64,000 bases of DNA from Rubritepida flocculans DSM 14296 (GTDB taxonomy: Bacteria; Pseudomonadota; Alphaproteobacteria; Acetobacterales; Acetobacteraceae): the NCBI RefSeq assembly GCF_000425365.1, contig NZ_AUDH01000003.1, forward strand, positions 62,001 through 126,000, in the 5' to 3' direction. The notes under the pieces were generated by a model, which made no database searches, was not told where the DNA came from, and saw only the letters and a program-made list of their open reading frames with translations. The first letter of the stretch is position 1, and each line of letters starts with the position of its first letter. Made by a program: the position numbers and the translations under genes. Below are positions 1-8,563 of this stretch, piece by piece.

Positions 1-2
1 CA

Positions 3-1637
3 TCGGCCTGGCTGAGGAAGGAGGCGCGCGCCCAGCGGGGGCGCGTGGCGCTGCCCATCGCGCTCGGGCTGCTCTCCACGCTCTGCGCCGCGGGGCTCGC
101 CTGGCTCATCGCGCGGCTGCTCGCCACGCTGCTGGGCTTTCCGGGCGGCGGCTGGGCGGATGTCGGGCTCGCGCTGCTGCTCATCCTCGTCGTCGCGCTG
201 CTCGGCATGGCGCAGGAGGCGGCGCAGACCCGCGCGGGCGAGGCGGCGCGCGCGCGCATCCGCGCCGCGCTCTTCGCGCGGCTCATGGCGCTCGGCCCCG
301 ACGATCCGCGCGGCGTGGGCGAGAAGGCCTCGCTGCTGGTGGACAGGGTGGAAGCGCTGGAGGGCTTCTTCGCGCGCTGGCTGCCGGCCATGGCGCTCGC
401 GCTGCTCTCGCCGCTGCTGATCATCCTGATCGCCTGGTGGGCGGACTGGGTGAGCGCGCTGGTGCTGCTCGTCATGGGGCTGCTCGTGCCGGTCGGCATG
501 GCGGTGACGGGCATCGGCGCGGCGCGCGAGAGCCGGCGGCAGCTCGAGGTGCTGGGCCGGCTTTCGGGCCGCTTCGTGGACCGGCTGCGCGGCCTCGCCA
601 CCCTCGTGCAGTTCGACCAGGCGGAGGCGGAGGCGCGCGCGCTCGCCGGCAAGGCCGAGGAGTTCCGCGCGCGCACCATGCGCGTGCTGCGCGTGGCCTT
701 CCTCTCCACCACGGTGCTGGAGCTGCTGGCCGCCGGGACCATCGCCTACCTCGCCTGGCGGCATGGCGCGCATCTGGGCGCGAACCACCCGGACCCGGCC
801 ACGGCGCTGTTCTGCCTGCTGCTCGTGCCCGCCTTCTTCCAGCCGCTGCGCACCTTCTCCCAGGCCTATCACGAGGCGCTGGCGGCGCGCGGTGCGGCGG
901 CCGATCTCGCGCCGCTGCTCGAGGGCGCGCCGCCCGCCGGTCTGCGGCTTGCGGAAGTGCCGCCGCGCGTGGCGGTGGCCTTCACCGAGGTGAGCCTCGC
1001 CTATCCCGGCGCGCCCGCGCCCGCGCTCGATCGCCTCACCTTCGCCCTCGCGCCGGGCGAGGCGCTGCTGCTGGTGGGCCCTTCGGGGGCGGGCAAATCC
1101 TCGGTGCTGAAGCTGCTGATGGGCTTCGCGCGGCCCACATCGGGGCGCATCGCGCTGAACGGTCAGGACGCGACGCTGCTCGCGCCGGCCGAGCTGCGCC
1201 GCCTCTCGGCCTATGTGGGCCAGCGCGCGCATCTCTTCGCGGGCACGATCCGCGAGAACATCCTGCTCGCCCGGCCCGAGGCGAGCGAGGCGGAGCTGCT
1301 GCGCGCCGCCGAGGCCGCGCGCGTTCTCGCCTTCGCGCGCGAACTGCCCGAGGGGCTGGAGACGCGCGTGGGCGAGGGCGGCTACGGCCTCTCGGGCGGC
1401 CAGGCGCAGCGCGTCGCGCTCGCCCGAGCCTTCCTGCGCGATGCGCCGCTCGTGCTGCTGGACGAGCCCACCACCGCGCTCGATCCGGGCACGGAGGCCG
1501 AGGTGATGGAGGCCATCGCGCGGCTCTGCGCCGGGCGCACCGCCATCATCGCCACCCATTCGCCCGTGCTGCGCGGCCTCTCGGCCCGGGTGCTGGCGCT
1601 GGGCGAGGGCCGCCGCGCCGAGAGCCCCGTGGCATGA
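3..1637 (+). CDS. cydD: CydD subunit of the CydDC thiol exporter (5' end cut by window edge)
   Basis: ABC half-transporter with a fused membrane domain. With CydC it forms a heterodimer that exports glutathione/cysteine to the periplasm and is needed for cytochrome bd and c-type cytochrome assembly (family knowledge). About the first 290 residues are hydrophobic helices. The ATPase domain follows, with Walker A GPSGAGKSS near base 1080, signature LSGGQAQR and Walker B VLLDEP followed by a T-T-A-L-D D-loop. A GTG at 45 could start translation, but the frame stays open to base 3, and the 14 preceding codons (SAWLRKEARAQRGR) resemble the amphipathic start of CydD, so the real start probably lies off the window. 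The stop codon overlaps the cydC start by 4 bases. No cydAB genes follow. Confidence 0.9.
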   Translation, partial: SAWLRKEARAQRGRVALPIALGLLSTLCAAGLAWLIARLLATLLGFPGGGWADVGLALLLILVVALLGMAQEAAQTRAGEAARARIRAALFARLMALGPDDPRGVGEKASLLVDRVEALEGFFARWLPAMALALLSPLLIILIAWWADWVSALVLLVMGLLVPVGMAVTGIGAARESRRQLEVLGRLSGRFVDRLRGLATLVQFDQAEAEARALAGKAEEFRARTMRVLRVAFLSTTVLELLAAGTIAYLAWRHGAHLGANHPDPATALFCLLLVPAFFQPLRTFSQAYHEALAARGAAADLAPLLEGAPPAGLRLAEVPPRVAVAFTEVSLAYPGAPAPALDRLTFALAPGEALLLVGPSGAGKSSVLKLLMGFARPTSGRIALNGQDATLLAPAELRRLSAYVGQRAHLFAGTIRENILLARPEASEAELLRAAEAARVLAFARELPEGLETRVGEGGYGLSGGQAQRVALARAFLRDAPLVLLDEPTTALDPGTEAEVMEAIARLCAGRTAIIATHSPVLRGLSARVLALGEGRRAESPVA

Positions 1638-3286
1638 GCATGTGGGCGGATCTGGCGAGCGTCTGGCGGCTGTGGGCGGCGCGGCGGCGCGCGCTGTGGG
1701 CGGGGCTCGCGGTGGCCATGCTCTCCGCCCTGGCGGGCGTGGCGCTGATGACGCTGGCGGGCAAGGGCGTGGCGGCCGGGGTGGCGGGAGGCGGGATGCT
1801 CGGCGTCGCCGCGCTGCTCTGGCTGCGCCCCTTCGTGCTGATCCGCCCCGCCCTGCGCTGGTGGGAGCGCATGGCGAGCCATGACGCCGCCTTCCGCGCC
1901 CTGGCCGACACGCGGGTGTGGTTCTTCCGCCGCCTCGCCGAACGCATGCCGGGCGGCATCGGCTTCACCGGCTCGGGCGATCTGCTGGGGCGCCTCGTCT
2001 CGGACGTGGACGCGCTGGATCGCTTCTACCTCGGCGCGGTCGTGCCGGCGGCGGGGGCGCTGGCGGCGGTGCTCGCCATCGCGCTGCTGCTGGGGGCGGA
2101 GCCCGCGCTGCTGCTCTGGGTGGCGCTGCCGCTCGCGGTGGCGCTGGTGCTGCCGCTCGCTCTCGCGCCCGCCACCGCCCGCGCCGCCCAGCGCGCGGCC
2201 GAGGCGCGCGGCGCGCTGCGCGCGGCGGCGGTGGACCCGCTGGCGGGGATGGAGGATGTGCTGGCCGCCAACGCCGAGGGGCGGGCCGCGGCCCGCCTCG
2301 CCGAGGCCGATCGCGCGATGATGGCCGCGCAGCGCCGCCTCGTCGCGCGCGGGGCCTGGGCGGGCGCGGCGGGGCAGCTTCTGACGCAGATGGCGCTGAT
2401 CGGCGGGCTGGCCTGGGGGCTGATGGCGGGCGAGGCCGGGGCGGCGCTCGCGGTGCTCGCGCTCTTCCTCGCCATCGGCGCGGCGGAGATGCTGGGGCTC
2501 ATGCCGCGCGCCGGCGCGGCGCTCGCGGCCGCGGGGGCGGGGGCGCGGCGGCTCTTCGAGGCCGCCGACGCGCCGCCGCCCGTCGCCGAGCCCGCCACGC
2601 CCGCCGCGCCGCCCGAGGACGCCACGCTGGCGCTCGAGCGCCTCTCCTTCGCCTGGAGCCCGACTGCCCCGCCCGTGCTGCGCGCGGTGGATCTCGTGAT
2701 CCGCCCGGGCGAGCGCATCGCCATCCTCGGGCCTTCGGGGGCGGGGAAATCGAGCCTCGCCGCGCTGCTGCTGCGCTTCGCCGCGCCCGGCGAAGGGCGG
2801 ATCACGCTCGGCGGGGTGGACATCGCGGCGCTGGAGGGGGCGGCGCTGCGCCGGCGCGTGGTGGTGCTCTCGCAGAACGCCCGGCTGTTCGACGACAGCA
2901 TCGCGGCCAACCTGCGCCTCGCCGCGCCCGAGGCGCCCGAGGCCGCGCTCTGGCGCGCCCTGGCCAAGGCCGGGGTGGGGGAGTTCGTGCGCTCCCTGCC
3001 CGAGGGGCTCGAGACCCTCTGCGGCGAGGGTGGCAGCCGCTTCTCGGGCGGGGAGGCGCGGCGCATCGCCCTCGCCCGCGCCCTGCTGCCGCCCGCGCCG
3101 GTGCTGGTGCTGGACGAGCCGACGGCGGGGCTGGATCAGGCCGCGGCGCGCGCCTTCCTCGCCACCCTCGGCACGGCGGCGGAGGGGCGCACGCTCATCC
3201 TCCTCACCCATGAGCTGACGGGGGTGGAGCCGCTGGACCGCGCCTTCCGCCTCGCCGGAGGGCGGCTGCTGCCGGCGGCGGGTTGA
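1634..3286 (+). CDS. cydC: CydC subunit of the CydDC thiol exporter
   Basis: Second half of the CydDC transporter, 550 residues. The ATG at 1634 overlaps the cydD stop (ATGA), so the two are translationally coupled. The membrane domain covers about residues 15-310. The ATPase domain carries Walker A LGPSGAGKSS, the Q-loop VLSQNARLF, the slightly unusual signature FSGGEARRIALARAL, and Walker B VLVLDEP. Length and order match CydC, and the pairing with CydD rules out a generic lipid or drug exporter. The next gene, 52 bases downstream, is an unrelated lipoprotein with its own ribosome binding site. Confidence 0.9.
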   Translation: MSMWADLASVWRLWAARRRALWAGLAVAMLSALAGVALMTLAGKGVAAGVAGGGMLGVAALLWLRPFVLIRPALRWWERMASHDAAFRALADTRVWFFRRLAERMPGGIGFTGSGDLLGRLVSDVDALDRFYLGAVVPAAGALAAVLAIALLLGAEPALLLWVALPLAVALVLPLALAPATARAAQRAAEARGALRAAAVDPLAGMEDVLAANAEGRAAARLAEADRAMMAAQRRLVARGAWAGAAGQLLTQMALIGGLAWGLMAGEAGAALAVLALFLAIGAAEMLGLMPRAGAALAAAGAGARRLFEAADAPPPVAEPATPAAPPEDATLALERLSFAWSPTAPPVLRAVDLVIRPGERIAILGPSGAGKSSLAALLLRFAAPGEGRITLGGVDIAALEGAALRRRVVVLSQNARLFDDSIAANLRLAAPEAPEAALWRALAKAGVGEFVRSLPEGLETLCGEGGSRFSGGEARRIALARALLPPAPVLVLDEPTAGLDQAAARAFLATLGTAAEGRTLILLTHELTGVEPLDRAFRLAGGRLLPAAG

Positions 3287-3338
3287 CGGGACTCTGCCCG
3301 CTCTGGCCTTGAAGCGGCCACAGGAAGGAGACCGCCCG

Positions 3339-3737
3339 ATGCGCCGACGCCTCTTCGCCCTCGCCGCGCTGCCGCTGCTCGCGGGCTGCGAGGCGCTCAC
3401 CCTCACCCGGCTGCAGGACGAGCCGGTGCGCGTCGTCTTCTTCAACGAGGACAGAGCCGAGCTGGACGCCCCCGCGCGGGAGGTGGTGCGCTCGGCCGCG
3501 CGGGCGGCGGCGCGCCACCCTTCGGCGCGGGTGAACGTGTTCGGCTATGCCGGGCCGGCCGGCGGCCTCGCCTACAACCGCGCGCTCTCCGAGCAGCGGG
3601 CGCGGCATGTGGCGGAGCTGCTGCGCGAGATGGGGGTGGCGGCCGAGCGCGTCTTCGTCGTGCCGCGCGGGCCCGTGCCCTTCGAGGCCGCCCCCATCGA
3701 GAGCCGCCGCGTCGAAATCCGCCTCGTCGCCGGCTGA
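3339..3737 (+). CDS. OmpA-like domain lipoprotein
   Basis: Predicted lipoprotein of 132 residues. The start at ATG 3339 is chosen because AGGAAGGAG lies 9 bases upstream and the product then begins with a classic signal, MRRRLFALAALPLLAGC, whose LLAGC is a lipobox. The rest is a compact OmpA/MotB-type peptidoglycan-binding fold: a VNVFGYAG strand, then NRALSEQRARHVAELL matching the usual N-x2-LSx-x-RA-x2-V helix, then a final RRVEIRL strand. It is shorter than most OmpA C-terminal domains but retains the core. It probably sits in the outer membrane facing the periplasm. The exact function is unknown. recQ begins one base after its stop. Confidence 0.75.
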   Translation: MRRRLFALAALPLLAGCEALTLTRLQDEPVRVVFFNEDRAELDAPAREVVRSAARAAARHPSARVNVFGYAGPAGGLAYNRALSEQRARHVAELLREMGVAAERVFVVPRGPVPFEAAPIESRRVEIRLVAG

Positions 3738-3738
3738 G

Positions 3739-5529
3739 GTGCGCGGGCCGGACGAGATCCTCCGCGAGGTCTTCGGCCATGCCGGCTTCCGCGGTCGCCA
3801 GCGCGAGATCGTGGAGCATGTGCTGGCCGGCGGGTCGGGCCTCGTGCTCATGCCCACGGGGGGCGGAAAGTCGCTCTGCTTCCAGGTGCCGGCGCTGTGC
3901 CGGCCCGGGCTCGCCGTCGTCGTCTCGCCGCTGATCGCGCTGATGGAGGACCAGGTGGCGGCGCTGCGCCAGCAGGGCGTGGCCGCCGCCGCGCTCCATT
4001 CGGAGCTGGAGGAGGCGGAGCGGCGCGCCGTGTGGCGCGGCGTCTTCGAGGGCAGCCTCAAGCTGCTCTACGTCAGCCCCGAAAGGCTGACCATGGAGGG
4101 GATGCTGGAGCGCCTGGCGGAGCGGCCCCTTGCGCTCTTCGCGGTGGACGAGGCGCACTGCATCTCCCAATGGGGGCACCATTTCCGCCCCGAATACCGG
4201 GCGCTGACGCGGCTTGCGGAGAGTTTCCCCGGCGTGCCGCGGCTCGCGCTCACCGCCACCGCCGATGCGCGCACGGTGCAGGACATCCGCGCCCAGCTCG
4301 GCCTGCTCGACGCGCCGGTGTTCCGCTCCTCCTTCGACCGGCCCAACATCCACCTCGCCGCCGCGCCGCGCGAGCAGGAGCGCGCGCAGCTCCGCGCCTT
4401 CCTGCGCGAGGGCTGGGAGGGAAGGGGCGCGGGCATCGTCTATTGCGGCACCCGCGCCCGCACCGAGCAGACCGCCGACTGGCTGCGCGCCGAGGGCCAT
4501 GATTCCATGGCCTTCCACGCCGGCATGGAGCCCGCGGCCAAGCGCGAGGCGCATCGCCGCTTCGCGCGCGGGGATGCGGTGATCATGTGCGCCACCATCG
4601 CCTTCGGCATGGGCATAGACCGGCCCGATGTGCGCTTCGTCGCCCATCTCTCGCTGCCGCAGGGGCCGGAGGGGTGGTACCAGGAGATCGGCCGCGCGGG
4701 GCGCGACGGCGCGCCCGCCCGCGCGCTGCTGCTCTATGGCGCGGGCGACATCGCGCTCGCCCGCCATCGCATCGAGGAAAGCCCGGCGGGCGAGGAGCAG
4801 AAGCGCATCGAGCGCGCGCGGCTGGAGGCGATGGTGGGCATCGCCGAGGCCGCCACCTGCCGCCGCCGCGTGCTGCTGCGCTGCTTCGGCGAGGATCTGG
4901 CGCAGGATTGCGGCAACTGCGACATCTGCCGCCAGCCGCCGCGCCTCTCGGACGCCACGGAGGCCGCGCAGAAGCTGCTCTCCGCGGCGGTGCGCACGGG
5001 CGGGCGCTTCGGCCTGCTGCATCTGATCGACGTGCTGCGCGGCCGGCTGACGGAGAAGGTGGCGCAGCACGGGCATGACCGGCTGCCCACCTTCGGCGTG
5101 GGCGCTGATCTGCCCGAGGGGGTCTGGCGCGGCGTGGCGCGGCAGCTCGTCTCGCTCGGCGCGCTGGACATGCGCGTGGAGAACCACGGCGAACTGGTGG
5201 CCACCGAGGCCGCCCGCCCCTTCCTGCGCGGCGAGAAGCGGCTGCTGCTGCGCGAGGCCGCCTTCGCGCCCCGCAGCGCCCGCCCGCCCGCCCAGCGGCG
5301 CGAGGCCCCGCACGACGACCCGGCCTTCGCCGCCCTGCGCGACTGGCGCAAGACGGAGGCGCGCGCCCAGGCCGTGCCGGCCTATGTGATCTTCCACGAC
5401 GCCACGCTCGCCGAGATCGCGGCGCGCCGCCCCGCGAGCCTCGAGGAGCTGCGCCTCGTGCCCGGGGTGGGCGAGAGCAAGCTCGAACGCTACGGCGAGG
5501 CGGTGCTGGCGGTGCTGCGCGCGGCGTGA
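3739..5529 (+). CDS. recQ: ATP-dependent DNA helicase RecQ
   Basis: 3'-5' superfamily 2 helicase of recombination and replication-fork repair, 596 residues. Motif I is MPTGGGKSLCFQ, motif II is VDEAHCISQWGHHFRPEY and motif VI is QEIGRAGRDG. A zinc subdomain follows with Cys residues in TCRRRVLLRCF and CGNCDIC, then a winged-helix RQC region, then a C-terminal HRDC domain (about residues 520-596). The GTG at 3739 is the best start: it lies just after the lipoprotein stop and places the first helicase residues (DEILREVFGH) at the usual distance. An in-frame upstream extension would run through the lipoprotein gene and is not needed. Confidence 0.92.
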   Translation: MRGPDEILREVFGHAGFRGRQREIVEHVLAGGSGLVLMPTGGGKSLCFQVPALCRPGLAVVVSPLIALMEDQVAALRQQGVAAAALHSELEEAERRAVWRGVFEGSLKLLYVSPERLTMEGMLERLAERPLALFAVDEAHCISQWGHHFRPEYRALTRLAESFPGVPRLALTATADARTVQDIRAQLGLLDAPVFRSSFDRPNIHLAAAPREQERAQLRAFLREGWEGRGAGIVYCGTRARTEQTADWLRAEGHDSMAFHAGMEPAAKREAHRRFARGDAVIMCATIAFGMGIDRPDVRFVAHLSLPQGPEGWYQEIGRAGRDGAPARALLLYGAGDIALARHRIEESPAGEEQKRIERARLEAMVGIAEAATCRRRVLLRCFGEDLAQDCGNCDICRQPPRLSDATEAAQKLLSAAVRTGGRFGLLHLIDVLRGRLTEKVAQHGHDRLPTFGVGADLPEGVWRGVARQLVSLGALDMRVENHGELVATEAARPFLRGEKRLLLREAAFAPRSARPPAQRREAPHDDPAFAALRDWRKTEARAQAVPAYVIFHDATLAEIAARRPASLEELRLVPGVGESKLERYGEAVLAVLRAA

Positions 5530-5532
5530 GCG

Positions 5533-6504
5533 CTACTCCGGCTGCACGCCGGCGGCGCGCAGGATGGCCGTGTGGCTCTCCATGCTCTGGCGGACCAGTT
5601 CCATCACCTGCTGCGAGGTCTCGAAGCCCGCGCGGGGCGCGACGCCCGCGACCTCGGCGAGCCGCCCGGCCGTCTGGGCGATGGCGCCGCGGAAGGCCTC
5701 GCCGAGGGCGGCCACCGCGGCGGGCGGCGTGGCGACGGGGGCGAGGATGGGGAAGAACTCCTCGATCACAGCGCCCGAGAGCCCGGCCTCCGGGGCGCTC
5801 AGCACATCGGGCAGGGCGGGGGTGCGCTGTGCCGCCAGCACGGCCAGCGCGCGCAGATTGCCCCCGCGCACCTGGCCGATGGAGGAGGCCATGGTGGGCG
5901 TGCCGAAATGCACCTCGTTCGCCACCAGCGCCGCCACCGAGGGCCCGCCGCCGCGGTAGTGGATCAGCTCCACCTGCACGCCCGTCTGGGCGCGGAAGAG
6001 CTCGGCCGCCACATGCACGCCGCTGCCGATGCCCGCGGTCGCCATGTTGTAGCGGCTGGGCGCGCCGCGCAGCAGCGCCACCAGCTCCTGCGCCGTGCGC
6101 ACCGGAAGCTGCGGCGAGGCGACGAGCACATAGGGCGAAAAGCCCGCCACCGCGATGCCGACGAAGTCGCCCAGCGTGTTGTAGGGCACGCGCGCCACCA
6201 GCGCGGGGATGGTGGCGTGCGAGCTGTTGATCAGCAGCGTGTGCCCGTCCGGCGCGGCGCGCGCCGCCGCCTCGGCCCCGATGGCGCCGCCCGCCCCGGC
6301 GCGGTTCTCGATGACGATGGGCTGGCCCAGGCTCTGCGCCGCCGCTTCGGCCACGATGCGCCCCACGATGTCGTTCGAGCCGCCGGGCGCGAAGGGCACG
6401 ATGAGGCGGATCGGCCGGCTCGGCCGCCAGGCCTGGGCGCGGGCGATGGCGGGCGAGAGCCCCGCGGCGAGGGCCGCGGCGAGGGTGAGGCGGCGAGTGG
6501 GCAT
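5533..6504 (-). CDS. Tripartite tricarboxylate transporter substrate-binding protein (Bug/TctC family)
   Basis: Periplasmic solute-binding protein of 323 residues. The start at 6504 gives a signal peptide (MPTRRLTLAAALAAGLSPAIARAQA), and AGGGGAAA lies upstream. The mature part begins PSRPIRLIVPFAPGGSNDIVGR, the diagnostic Bug-family motif, with IENRAGAGGAIGAEAAARA and INSSHATIPAL further on. Such proteins bind carboxylates for a TctAB permease, or act as extracytoplasmic sensors when orphan. No tctA or tctB lies nearby, so the ligand cannot be inferred. It is convergent with recQ, 3 bases apart. Confidence 0.88.
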   Translation of the reverse strand: MPTRRLTLAAALAAGLSPAIARAQAWRPSRPIRLIVPFAPGGSNDIVGRIVAEAAAQSLGQPIVIENRAGAGGAIGAEAAARAAPDGHTLLINSSHATIPALVARVPYNTLGDFVGIAVAGFSPYVLVASPQLPVRTAQELVALLRGAPSRYNMATAGIGSGVHVAAELFRAQTGVQVELIHYRGGGPSVAALVANEVHFGTPTMASSIGQVRGGNLRALAVLAAQRTPALPDVLSAPEAGLSGAVIEEFFPILAPVATPPAAVAALGEAFRGAIAQTAGRLAEVAGVAPRAGFETSQQVMELVRQSMESHTAILRAAGVQPE

Positions 6505-6631
6505 GGATCGTTTCCCCTGGACCTGGCTGCGGGCCCGCGCCGTCTGCCGCGGCGTTCGGGCCCATGCCATTGAAGGGGGAAGGGGCCGCGCCCCGCAAGG
6601 GCCCTTCATGCCAGCGGCCGCCACACCGGGG

Positions 6632-6656
6632 CCCATCGAAGCGAAGCTTCGATGGG
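6632..6656. terminator. Perfect 11-bp hairpin downstream of lpdA
   Basis: Arms CCCATCGAAGC (6632-6642) and GCTTCGATGGG (6646-6656) pair perfectly around a GAA loop. It lies 28 bases past the lpdA stop, so it is a good candidate for the 3' end of the pyruvate dehydrogenase operon. There is no clear T-run on the minus strand, so it may act as an RNA 3'-end stabiliser or as a rho-assisted terminator. A second inverted repeat (TGAAGGG at 6571-6577 with CCCTTCA at 6602-6608) lies next to it. Confidence 0.55.
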
Positions 6657-6684
6657 TGCCCGTCAAGCCCGCGCGCCGGGCGAA

Positions 6685-8079
6685 TCAGATGTGGATCACG
6701 CGCCCATAGGCGTCGAGCACGCTCTCGTGCATCGTCTCGCTCACCGTCGGGTGGGGGAAGACGGTGTGCATCAGCTCGGCCTCGGTGGATTCGAGGGTGC
6801 GGGCGATGGCGTAGCCCTGGATCATCTCCGTCACCTCCGGGCCCACCATGTGCGCGCCCAGAAGCTCGCCCGTCTTCGCGTCGAACACGGTCTTGCAGAA
6901 GCCTTCGGGCTCGCCGAGCGCGATGGCCTTGCCGTTGCCGATGAAGGGGAAGCGGCCGACGCGCACCTCGTGGCCGAGTTCTTTCGCGCGCGCCTCGGTC
7001 AGCCCCACGCTCGCCACCTGCGGGCGGCAATAGGTGCAGCCGGGGATGTTCGTCGCCTCCATCGGGTGCGGGTCGAGCCCCGCGATGGCCTCGACGCAGA
7101 TGATCCCCTCGTGGCTCGCCTTGTGCGCGAGCCAGGGCGGGCCCGTCAGGTCGCCGATGGCATAGACGCCCGGTTCGCCGGTGCGGCCCATGGCGTCGGT
7201 GAGGATGTGCGTGCGCTCCACCCGCACCTGCGTGCCCTCGAGGCCGATGTCCTCGACATTGCCGACGATGCCCACCGCGCTGATCAGCCGCTCGGCCTGC
7301 AGCTCCACCACCTTGCCCTCGGCCTCGACGATGGCGGTCAGGCTGTCGGCCGCCTTGCGCACGCCCTGCACCTTGGCGCCGGTGAGGATCTTCATGCCCT
7401 GCTTCTCGAAGGATTTGCGCACGAAGGCGCTCACCTCCGCGTCCTCCACGGGCAGGATGCGGTCCATCACCTCGATGAGCGTCACCTCGCTGCCCATGTT
7501 GAGGTAGAAGGAGGCGAACTCGGCGCCGATGGCGCCCGAGCCCATGACGATGAGCCGCCTGGGCAGGGCGGCGGGCGTCATCGCCTCCTTGTAGGACCAG
7601 ATCAGCCGGCCGTCCGGCTCCAGCCCCGGCAGCAGGCGCGCGCGCGCGCCGGTGGCGAGAATGATGTGCTTCGCCGCGAGCTCCGCGACCGGCCTGCCCT
7701 CCTTCGTCACGGCGAGCCTGCCGGGGCCGGCCAGCGCGCCGTGGCCGTCGAAGACGGTGACCTTGTTCTTCTTCAGCAGATGCTTCACGCCGCCCGAGAG
7801 CTGGCCCGCCACGGCGCGCGAGCGCTTGACCACCTTCGCGAAGTCGAAGCGCACATTGTCGGCCGCGAAGCCGTAGGCGTCGAGGCTGTGCAGCAGATGG
7901 TTGATCTCCGAGGCGCGCAGCAGCGCCTTGGTCGGGATGCAGCCCCAGTTGAGGCAGATGCCGCCCAGGTGCTCGCGCTCGACGAGCGCCACCTTCATCC
8001 TGAGCTGGGCGGCGCGGATGGCCGCGACATAGCCGCCGGGCCCGCCGCCCAGCACGATGAGGTCGAACTGCTCGGCCAT
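6685..8079 (-). CDS. lpdA: Dihydrolipoyl dehydrogenase (E3)
   Basis: Flavoprotein that reoxidises dihydrolipoamide with NAD+ as the E3 component of 2-oxo acid dehydrogenase complexes; 464 residues. FAD site LGGGPGGYVAAIRAAQL, redox disulfide GGICLNWGCIPTK, NAD-binding VMGSGAIGAEFA, and the C-terminal interface motif HTVFPHPTVSE holding the catalytic His-Glu pair. It is the last gene of a pdhA-pdhB-pdhC-GNAT-lpdA operon, so it most likely serves pyruvate dehydrogenase. It is separated by 3 bases from the GNAT gene. Confidence 0.95.
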   Translation of the reverse strand: MAEQFDLIVLGGGPGGYVAAIRAAQLRMKVALVEREHLGGICLNWGCIPTKALLRASEINHLLHSLDAYGFAADNVRFDFAKVVKRSRAVAGQLSGGVKHLLKKNKVTVFDGHGALAGPGRLAVTKEGRPVAELAAKHIILATGARARLLPGLEPDGRLIWSYKEAMTPAALPRRLIVMGSGAIGAEFASFYLNMGSEVTLIEVMDRILPVEDAEVSAFVRKSFEKQGMKILTGAKVQGVRKAADSLTAIVEAEGKVVELQAERLISAVGIVGNVEDIGLEGTQVRVERTHILTDAMGRTGEPGVYAIGDLTGPPWLAHKASHEGIICVEAIAGLDPHPMEATNIPGCTYCRPQVASVGLTEARAKELGHEVRVGRFPFIGNGKAIALGEPEGFCKTVFDAKTGELLGAHMVGPEVTEMIQGYAIARTLESTEAELMHTVFPHPTVSETMHESVLDAYGRVIHI

Positions 8080-8082
8080 CTC

Positions 8083-8559
8083 TCAGCCCCTTTCCGCGAG
8101 GGCGCGCAGCGCCTCGCCGCTCACGCGCATGTCGGTCCACTGCTCGCGCGGGAGGGCGCCCATCGCGCGGTAGGCGGCGATGGCGGGCGCGTTCCAGTCG
8201 AGCACATTCCACTCCAGCGTTGCGCCGCCCTCGGCCAGCACGCGCCGCGCGAGGAGGCGGAAGGCGGCGGTGCCGAGGCCCCTGCGGCGATGCGCGGGCT
8301 CCACGAACACATCCTCGATCCAGATGCCGGGCTTGCCGGTGAAGGAGGGGAAGACGCGATACCAGAGGCAGACGCCGACGGCCCGCCCCTCCACCTCCGC
8401 GATCATCGCCTGCGCCGCGGGCGAGGGGCCGAACAGCGCGGCCTCGTAATCGGCCTCGGTGGCGGTGAACTCGTGCAGCAGCTTCTCGTAGTCGGCGAGC
8501 GCGCGCAGGAGGCGGAACACCTCCGCAAGGTCCGCCCGCGTCGCGTCGCGCCAGGCCAT
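8083..8559 (-). CDS. GNAT family N-acetyltransferase (diamine acetyltransferase-like)
   Basis: Single GNAT domain, 158 residues. It resembles the spermidine/spermine acetyltransferase-like subgroup: GIWIEDVFVEPAHRRRGLG contains the acetyl-CoA pyrophosphate loop (RRRGLG), followed by LEWNVLDWNAPAIAAYRAMGA, typical of this subgroup. It lies between pdhC (4 bases away) and lpdA (3 bases away) on the same strand, so it is transcribed with the pyruvate dehydrogenase genes. Its substrate is unknown. Its operon position next to the acetyl-CoA-forming complex may be incidental. Confidence 0.85.
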   Translation of the reverse strand: MAWRDATRADLAEVFRLLRALADYEKLLHEFTATEADYEAALFGPSPAAQAMIAEVEGRAVGVCLWYRVFPSFTGKPGIWIEDVFVEPAHRRRGLGTAAFRLLARRVLAEGGATLEWNVLDWNAPAIAAYRAMGALPREQWTDMRVSGEALRALAERG

Positions 8560-8563
8560 GGCG

